From: CAYSLA01 sp964431685
GTDB lineage: Bacteria > Armatimonadota > UBA5829
NCBI GenBank assembly: GCA_964431685.1
Contig: CAYSLA010000029.1
Span: 1-28,469 of the forward strand
Direction: 5' to 3'
Length of the DNA stretch: 28,469 bases
Below, piece by piece: positions 23,256-28,469 of this stretch. How positions within the stretch are numbered: the stretch's first letter is position 1; the number at the start of each line of letters is the position of its first letter. Position numbers and translations under genes: made by a program. Below the pieces are notes generated by a model that worked only from the letters and a program-made list of their open reading frames with translations, ran no database searches and had not been told where the DNA came from.

Positions 23256-24284
23256 ATGAATGATGTAGAGGACAGGCTGGTATCTGCTGATTTTCGGGAT
23301 GAAGACGCAGCCTTGGACTTTTCCCTGCGTCCACGCCGTTTTGCTGAGTTCATTGGCCGCCAGAAGATCAAAGAAAGTCTCTCTGTTTTCATCGAAGCCG
23401 CAAGAATGAGGGAGGAACCGCTGGACCACGTTCTTCTCTATGGTCCACCCGGTCTCGGTAAGACCACCCTTGCACTGATTATTGCCAACGAAATGGATGC
23501 TCCGATAAGGAGCACGTCCGGCCCGGCCATAGAGCGCCCAGGCGACCTGGCGGCAATCCTCACGAATCTGGAACCGGGCAGTGTGCTCTTTGTTGACGAG
23601 ATTCACCGGCTCAACCGAGCTGTTGAGGAGATACTCTACCCGGCTATGGAGGACTATCAGCTCGACCTCATCATTGGCAAAGGGCCGAGCGCGCGCACCA
23701 TCAAGCTCGACATTCCCAAATTCACCCTCATAGGCGCGACGACTCGTGCGGGGCTGATTACGGCGCCGCTTCGCGGCCGGTTTGGCATAGTGCTCAATTT
23801 CGAGTTCTACGATGTGGACAGTCTGAAGACTATCGTTATGCGTTCTGCCGGAATCCTGGGCGTCAATATCACTGAAGATGGGGCTTACGAGATCGCAGGG
23901 CGGAGCAGAGGGACACCGAGGATTGCTAACCGCGTTCTGCGCCGTGTGCGGGACTTTGCACAGGTGCGGGCGGAGGGTGCAATTGACACCGATGTTGCGC
24001 GTGAGGGACTTAAACTGCTGGAGATTGATGAGACAGGGCTTGATGAGGCCGACAGAAGGTTGATTCGTACCATCGTTGAGAAGTTTGATGGCGGGCCGGT
24101 TGGGATTGAGACCCTGGCCGCAGCCATTGGAGAAGAGCGTGACACGCTCGAAGACACTCACGAGCCTTATCTGATTCAGATAGGGTTTCTGAACCGAACA
24201 CCGAGGGGCCGCGTGGCGACTAGGCTTGCCTATGAGCACCTGGGGGTCGCACCGCGCTCCTGCGCTCAGGAACGGTTGTTCTGA
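23256..24284 (+). CDS. ruvB: Holliday junction ATP-dependent helicase RuvB
   Basis: RuvB is the hexameric AAA+ motor that drives branch migration with RuvA. The 342-residue product has Walker A GPPGLGKT (63-70), Walker B FVDEIH and the sensor 1 segment LIGATTRAG. The arginine-finger region reads APLRGRFG, and the C-terminal winged helix ends TPRGRVATRLAYEHLG. Length is typical. It follows ruvA by three bases and is followed two bases later by the zinc-ribbon protein, so all are probably one operon. Confidence 0.98.
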   Translation: MNDVEDRLVSADFRDEDAALDFSLRPRRFAEFIGRQKIKESLSVFIEAARMREEPLDHVLLYGPPGLGKTTLALIIANEMDAPIRSTSGPAIERPGDLAAILTNLEPGSVLFVDEIHRLNRAVEEILYPAMEDYQLDLIIGKGPSARTIKLDIPKFTLIGATTRAGLITAPLRGRFGIVLNFEFYDVDSLKTIVMRSAGILGVNITEDGAYEIAGRSRGTPRIANRVLRRVRDFAQVRAEGAIDTDVAREGLKLLEIDETGLDEADRRLIRTIVEKFDGGPVGIETLAAAIGEERDTLEDTHEPYLIQIGFLNRTPRGRVATRLAYEHLGVAPRSCAQERLF

Positions 24285-24286
24285 CC

Positions 24287-25444
24287 ATGAACTGTCCGAG
24301 ATGCGGCACTCCTGCCCAAGACAATCAGAACTATTGTGTTGAATGCGGAGCCCAGATCCGGGCGGCCGTCCGAACGCGTGCACCGGAGCCGCCTGCTCCT
24401 ACTCCCCCCGCAGCAGACGCTGACCCGGAGGCGGAAGCGATCAGCCGTGACCTTTTTGACCTCTGGCAGATGTATGAGGCTGGTGATCTGGAGGTTGCCC
24501 TTGAGAAGGGCGCAACGATTGTTGAGCGAGCGCCGGACAGTGCCGCAGCGCACTCAGTGGTGGCTTTGGTTCAAGAGAAACTCGCGGATCGGAAGTTTGT
24601 CGCGGCCGATTTCGATGGAGGAGTCGCGAGTCTAAAGCAGGCCATAGCCCACTACGAGCGTATCTTGCAGATCAACCCATACAGCGAGGCCGACCGGGCG
24701 AAGCTGATCAGTCTGCGCAAGCGGCTTGTCGGGCCCGTGGCGCGTCCATCGCGTTCTGGTGACAAAGAGTCAGTTCTCCAGTGGATCAAGGGCTTGTCTC
24801 TGCCCGTTCGTGCCGGAGCGGTTGCGTTCCTCTGTGCATTGGTGCTGTTTGCGGTTGCTCTGGCCCCCGGTTCCAGGCGGGGCGATACCAGAGACGGCGG
24901 CTCGCCCCTGACCGTGCGAGATGAGGGTGCAGGGTCTGGCGGTTTGGAGACTGAAAGCGGATGGAAAGGCTATGGGCCTCAGGATGTCTACACATATAGG
25001 CCTCCGTCGCCGGCCGTTGAACCGGTAAAGTCGATCTCGGAGATGCTGGGCAGCCCAACAGCGCCAAAGCCTCCGGCCAGCCAGTCGAGTCCTCCGGCCT
25101 CCGCTGCTCCCATCCTGCCGTTCAGCATCAAACCTCCAGCAGGCTCTGCTGATTCCGCATCCAGGCCGGATCGCGACTCGGCGACATCAGGCGCGGCCCG
25201 AAGCACCGTAACGGCGCCTCCGGCCGCATCCGACGCTGATGACGACGTCGGCGCAGACGATCTGTTCAAGAAGGCTATGACGTTCCGCAGACAAGGCCAG
25301 CCCAAGTTGGCAGTTGCCGCCGCAGAGAAAGCCATCTCGCTCTATCAGCAGCAGATCGCCAGAGGAAAGGACGTCGAGACTGCCCAGATCGGCATAGAGA
25401 ACGCGAGAAAGCTGATCGATCTGGCCAAGGAGGCCGAAGAATGA
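24287..25444 (+). CDS. Membrane-anchored zinc-ribbon protein with TPR-like segments
   Basis: The 385-residue product starts with a zinc ribbon (MNCPRCGTPAQDNQNYCVECGAQI: CxxC at 3-6 and 17-20). A Pro-rich linker and a TPR-like helical region follow (about 55-145: LFDLWQMYEAGDLEVALEKGATIV, SLKQAIAHYERILQINPYSEAD). One transmembrane segment lies near 172-190, then about 110 residues of low-complexity Pro/Ser/Ala, and a final helical pair (FKKAMTFRRQGQPKLAVAAAEKAI). The ribbon and first TPRs should be cytoplasmic with the rest outside. It begins two bases after ruvB and its TGA overlaps the next ATG. Function unknown; a scaffold or envelope-assembly role is a guess. Confidence 0.75.
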   Translation: MNCPRCGTPAQDNQNYCVECGAQIRAAVRTRAPEPPAPTPPAADADPEAEAISRDLFDLWQMYEAGDLEVALEKGATIVERAPDSAAAHSVVALVQEKLADRKFVAADFDGGVASLKQAIAHYERILQINPYSEADRAKLISLRKRLVGPVARPSRSGDKESVLQWIKGLSLPVRAGAVAFLCALVLFAVALAPGSRRGDTRDGGSPLTVRDEGAGSGGLETESGWKGYGPQDVYTYRPPSPAVEPVKSISEMLGSPTAPKPPASQSSPPASAAPILPFSIKPPAGSADSASRPDRDSATSGAARSTVTAPPAASDADDDVGADDLFKKAMTFRRQGQPKLAVAAAEKAISLYQQQIARGKDVETAQIGIENARKLIDLAKEAEE

Positions 25445-27030
25445 GGCTGCATTTTCTCCTTGCGATCATAGTACTTGCGTTTTTTCTGCAGACGTGCGTG
25501 TGTTTGGCCCAGGACTCCAAGTCACTTCTTCTGCTCTTTCAGTGTTCTGTGCAGGAAGGTGGAGACAGGACCGCCGCTGAGACCGCAACAACCGCGCTGC
25601 GAGACTATTTCAGGGACACCGGTCGTGTGGATGTGGCGCTGTTCTCTGCCGAGTCGCCCACGGTGATGAGGGCGGTCATCGAGAAGCGGCTGACGGAGGA
25701 ACAGGTGGCAAGCTATGCGGATAGGAGTCAGCGTATAGAGGTAGCCAAGGCCTTGGGATTTCGGTACGCCGCCGGCGCAGAGGTAGTCCGCGTTGAGAGA
25801 ATGCTGACGCTGAGCCTGTGGGTAGCCGATGTGACCGGCAGAAGACCTGTCATCTATGAGACCAGCCGAAAGGCACGAACCGGCGGAGACAATCCGAATG
25901 ATATGAACAACGCCGTGCAGACTGCCGCCAGTGGGGTCGTGACCGACATCTCGGGTAAGGCTTTTGCGGATTTGCCGGAGGTCAAGGAGACCGAAGACGC
26001 TGACATCGGTACGCCTTCTGTCGCCACTCCGACCGCTGCCCCTCCCACGGACGCAAAGCCCACCCAGCTTCCGTCCACTGACTACATAATCCGTGCTGAC
26101 GACGCGATGAAGCAGGGCAATGTCGCTGTCGCCATTGCAGACTATAAGCGCGCAGTCGATATTGAACCTAACAATTTCGACTTCAGACTCAAGCTTGCTG
26201 AGGCGTTTTCGGCCAAGGGTATGTTTGAGGACGCCCAGGAACAGATAGCGAGGGCTGTGGCCGCTGGAGCAGACCCTGCCAGGATAGCTCAGATCAAGAA
26301 GAAGATTGCGGAGTCGGCTTCGGATGCCGCTGGAGTTGAACCACCGCCCCCCGATGTAGATCCAACCGGGACCAGCGGGCCCGAGAGTGCGCCTCCTACC
26401 AGCAAACGAGCGAAAGAAGCCATCTCGGCCCAGCGTGCGGCCATCGCCAAACTGATCGAGGGCGATGATCTATGGAAAAATGAGGCGCCGGACGACGCTG
26501 CGGCGGCGTACAGAGAGTCCATCCAACTAAACAGCTCCGACTGGCGCGCCCACGAACGATTGGCCATAGTGCTGGCTTCAAACTCTAGGTTTGAGGAGAG
26601 TAGACAGGCTCTTATGAGGCTGCGGGTGGTGCAGCCCGTCGTGCCGGCGGACCTGTTGCTCAACCGGTACCGGATGTTCCGCAGCGCGTTTGACAAGCGA
26701 GTGGGGGTTCTGATTGCGCGGTTCGATTCCGATGCCAGTGAGTTCCGGCGAGGCCGTCTCAGCAAGGACGCCTATGCTGTAAGCATACGCAACTACCTCT
26801 CCGAGATGGACACAATGAAACGCTTCCTGAAGGAAATGCCGTCCCCAGCGTCCAGAGACGGGGTCAACCTTAGCCGCGACCTGGCCTGCGGGCTCATCGC
26901 CCAGGCGGCCTCGAGCGCGAGTGAGTATCTGAAGACGGGCCAGGACAAACTCCGCGTCAACGCGGCGGCTTACCTGGACGAAGCCAGACTTGAGATGCTC
27001 TCCGTTAGTCGTTCCGACGCGGGGTTCTAG
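25441..27030 (+). CDS. Exported TPR-repeat protein of unknown function
   Basis: The 529-residue product has a signal peptide (hydrophobic run about 5-20, likely cleavage after CLA). A compact domain (about 25-180: LLLLFQCSVQEGGDRTAAETATTALRDYF, then ALGFRYAAGAEVVRVERMLTLSLWVAD) resembles in general form the alpha/beta domains that precede TPRs in envelope proteins. A Thr/Pro-rich linker follows (about 183-215), then TPR units near 217-290 and 330-400, separated by another Pro-rich linker, and a helical C-terminus. It begins on the ATGA overlap with the zinc-ribbon gene, so the two proteins probably work together at the membrane. The family is not recognised. Confidence 0.75.
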   Translation: MRLHFLLAIIVLAFFLQTCVCLAQDSKSLLLLFQCSVQEGGDRTAAETATTALRDYFRDTGRVDVALFSAESPTVMRAVIEKRLTEEQVASYADRSQRIEVAKALGFRYAAGAEVVRVERMLTLSLWVADVTGRRPVIYETSRKARTGGDNPNDMNNAVQTAASGVVTDISGKAFADLPEVKETEDADIGTPSVATPTAAPPTDAKPTQLPSTDYIIRADDAMKQGNVAVAIADYKRAVDIEPNNFDFRLKLAEAFSAKGMFEDAQEQIARAVAAGADPARIAQIKKKIAESASDAAGVEPPPPDVDPTGTSGPESAPPTSKRAKEAISAQRAAIAKLIEGDDLWKNEAPDDAAAAYRESIQLNSSDWRAHERLAIVLASNSRFEESRQALMRLRVVQPVVPADLLLNRYRMFRSAFDKRVGVLIARFDSDASEFRRGRLSKDAYAVSIRNYLSEMDTMKRFLKEMPSPASRDGVNLSRDLACGLIAQAASSASEYLKTGQDKLRVNAAAYLDEARLEMLSVSRSDAGF

Positions 27031-27102
27031 CGGTATAGGGGCGGAACGGGGTGTCCGCCCGCGGGAAGCGCTTTGGTGTGCGGATTGGAGAGAAAACAGA
27101 GC

Positions 27103-28469
27103 TTGGTGAAATGTGTTGGCGAACGGCTCGACGTGCCAGGCACTGTGCTCATAGACGACCGCAACATCGAGCAGCGAACAGGCCGAACATACCTGCTCTG
27201 CGATCCGGTCTCGACTATCACCGCACATTCCTACGCAGATGTGCAGGGTGCCCTGGAGAGTCTTGACAGGTGCCTCGATGCAGGGCTTTTCGTCGCCGGC
27301 TATATCAGCTACGAGGCCGGCGCTGCTTTGGATAAGCCCATCCGCCCGAAGTGTCATACATATCTGCCTTTGATATGGCTGGGCGTCTATGAAGAGTGCG
27401 CTGAGCTGGACTCTGAGCAGCTCTCGTTTGAGACCGGCGCGTGCGATGATGTTCAGGATGCACGGCTCAGCGTTGACGAGCAGCACTACCTTGAATGTAT
27501 CGAGAGGATCAAGCAGTATATCGCAGATGGTGACGTCTATCAGGTCAACTTCACCAGCAAACTGAAGTTCACGCATGTGAAGCCCGCGCGCTATCTGTTC
27601 TCTCGTCTTCGTTCCGAGCACCCCGTTGGCCATTCCGCGTTCATAAACATTGGTTCTGCTCAGATCATGTCGCTGTCACCGGAACTGTTCCTGCGGCGTA
27701 CCGGAGACCGTGTACTGACGCGTCCTATGAAGGGCACGATTCGACGAGGGCGTTGGCCCCAGGAAGACAGCGAAGTGGCTCGGCAACTCGCCTCTGACCC
27801 GAAGAATCGGGCTGAGAATGTGATGATAGTCGACTTGATGCGTAACGATCTGGGCAGGGTGTGCAAGTTCGGTGAAGTCAGTGTGCCCCGGTTGTTTCAC
27901 GTCGAGCGCTACTCATCGCTGCATCAGATGACCAGCGACGTTTCAGGGATTCTTCGGGACGATGTCAGCGCCTCTCGTCTGCTAGAAGCCACATTCCCTG
28001 CCGGGTCGATTACCGGCGCTCCGAAGATCAGGGCGATGGAGATTATCAACGAACTCGAGAGCGATGCCCGGGGCGTGTATTGCGGAAGCATCGGGATGTT
28101 TCGTCCCGGCGGGGACTGCCTTCTGAACGTCGCGATCCGGACCATAGTGCAACAGGGAATGGAATGCGAAATGGGCGTTGGCGGAGGAATTGTGTCGGAT
28201 TCCGACCCAAGGATGGAAATGCAGGAGATGTTGCTGAAGGGGCGGTTCCTCCAGCGCGGTGTGCCCTGCTTCCGCCTCTTGGAGACTCTGCGGTATGATA
28301 TCGGTTCCGGTTACTCATGCCTGGAGGAACACATTATGCGCATGGGCGAGTCAGCCGGCTACTTCGGATGGCCGTTCACCGAGGATGCGGTTCGGGAAGT
28401 TCTTGCGGAAGCGAGTAGCTTAATATCTGCAGATGCGGTTCAATCATGTGCAAGTTACAGAGTCAGACT
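27103..28469 (+). CDS. pabB: Aminodeoxychorismate synthase component I fused to ADC lyase (PabB-PabC), cut by the window end
   Basis: The frame is open from after the TAG at 27028-27030 to the end of the window, so the gene is partial. PabB converts chorismate to 4-amino-4-deoxychorismate for folate synthesis. Visible motifs are YISYEAG, GDVYQVNFT, SPELFL, RPMKGT (the Lys marks PabB rather than TrpE), DLMRNDLGRV, LHQMTSDVSG, AGSITGAPK and GGGIVSDSDP. After about residue 385 a second domain begins (FRLLETLRYD, then EEHIMRMGESAGYFGW), matching the start of PabC-type aminodeoxychorismate lyases, which release p-aminobenzoate. The best start is TTG 27103 with GGAGAG at 27086-27091; TTG 27085 and GTG 27106 are alternatives. 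A weak hairpin (GGGCGGA/TCCGCCC, 27039-27060) lies between it and the gene before. Confidence 0.93.
   Translation, partial: MVKCVGERLDVPGTVLIDDRNIEQRTGRTYLLCDPVSTITAHSYADVQGALESLDRCLDAGLFVAGYISYEAGAALDKPIRPKCHTYLPLIWLGVYEECAELDSEQLSFETGACDDVQDARLSVDEQHYLECIERIKQYIADGDVYQVNFTSKLKFTHVKPARYLFSRLRSEHPVGHSAFINIGSAQIMSLSPELFLRRTGDRVLTRPMKGTIRRGRWPQEDSEVARQLASDPKNRAENVMIVDLMRNDLGRVCKFGEVSVPRLFHVERYSSLHQMTSDVSGILRDDVSASRLLEATFPAGSITGAPKIRAMEIINELESDARGVYCGSIGMFRPGGDCLLNVAIRTIVQQGMECEMGVGGGIVSDSDPRMEMQEMLLKGRFLQRGVPCFRLLETLRYDIGSGYSCLEEHIMRMGESAGYFGWPFTEDAVREVLAEASSLISADAVQSCASYRVR

Noticed and set aside
23031..24383. A 450-codon open frame on the minus strand opposite ruvA-ruvB
   Set aside because: It lies wholly opposite two certain genes and spans their junction, and its product has no recognisable domains.
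26578..27633. A 351-codon minus-strand frame opposite the TPR gene and the start of pabB
   Set aside because: The plus strand here encodes clear PabB motifs (YISYEAG, QVNFT); the minus frame is a shadow.

Overview
The window looks like a scaffold from a draft bacterial genome or metagenome bin. It has moderately high G+C and an exact 100-N assembly gap at 22365-22464. It is ordinary bacterial chromosome with housekeeping and metabolic genes: class II (B12-dependent) ribonucleotide reductase with NrdR, FtsEX with an M23 hydrolase, a proton-pumping pyrophosphatase, HisG, RuvAB, DAHP synthase, and a PabB-PabC fusion. I see no phage, plasmid or transposase gene. Promoters of the TTGACA/TATAAT type and many TTG/GTG starts fit a sigma-70 bacterium. 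The gene set (NrdJ, Zn-ribbon protein plus RNase HI, an opine-dehydrogenase/B12 cluster, a long-form HisG) would fit a Clostridia-like Firmicute or a neighbouring phylum such as Armatimonadota. I cannot fix the phylum from sequence alone.

Layout. 1-5524 (+): a tight four-gene operon for an octopine/opine-dehydrogenase-family enzyme, a fused cobalamin-binding mutase-like protein, an MscS-type channel and an asparagine-synthetase-like enzyme whose glutaminase active site has been lost. 5701-6819 (+): an orphan exported protein, closed by a hairpin terminator. 7005-8230 (+): coiled-coil/zinc-ribbon protein coupled by an ATGA overlap to RNase HI. 8345-11001 (+): DAHP synthase and a radical-SAM protein. 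11087-12549 (+): a consensus promoter, a roughly 100-nt leader ending in a strong terminator, then glutamate dehydrogenase. 12571-12690: repeats and a terminator between convergent genes. 12693-15470 (-): the nrdR-nrdJ operon behind a promoter that carries two NrdR boxes. 15585-15706: a nested inverted-repeat element. 15750-18580 (-): ftsE-ftsX-M23 peptidase, divergent from 18603-21177 (+), hppA under a perfect consensus promoter. 21269-22292 (+): promoter, a MITE-like repeat in the leader, hisG. 22288-22601: hairpin-rich repeats interrupted by the assembly gap. 22650-27030 (+): ruvA-ruvB and two co-directional TPR/zinc-ribbon proteins. 27103-end (+): the PabB-PabC fusion, cut by the window edge.

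How the parts fit. The most unusual part is the first operon. A B12 mutase-like enzyme, an N-carboxyalkyl amino acid dehydrogenase, an ATP-dependent amide-forming enzyme without its own ammonia source, and a membrane channel together suggest an uncharacterised amino-acid or opine-type metabolite pathway. This is inference from families and gene order. Cobalamin is a recurring theme (mutase-like protein, NrdJ, and a radical-SAM protein with a B12-binding-like N-terminus). The intergenic DNA is rich in small palindromic elements of at least four different kinds.
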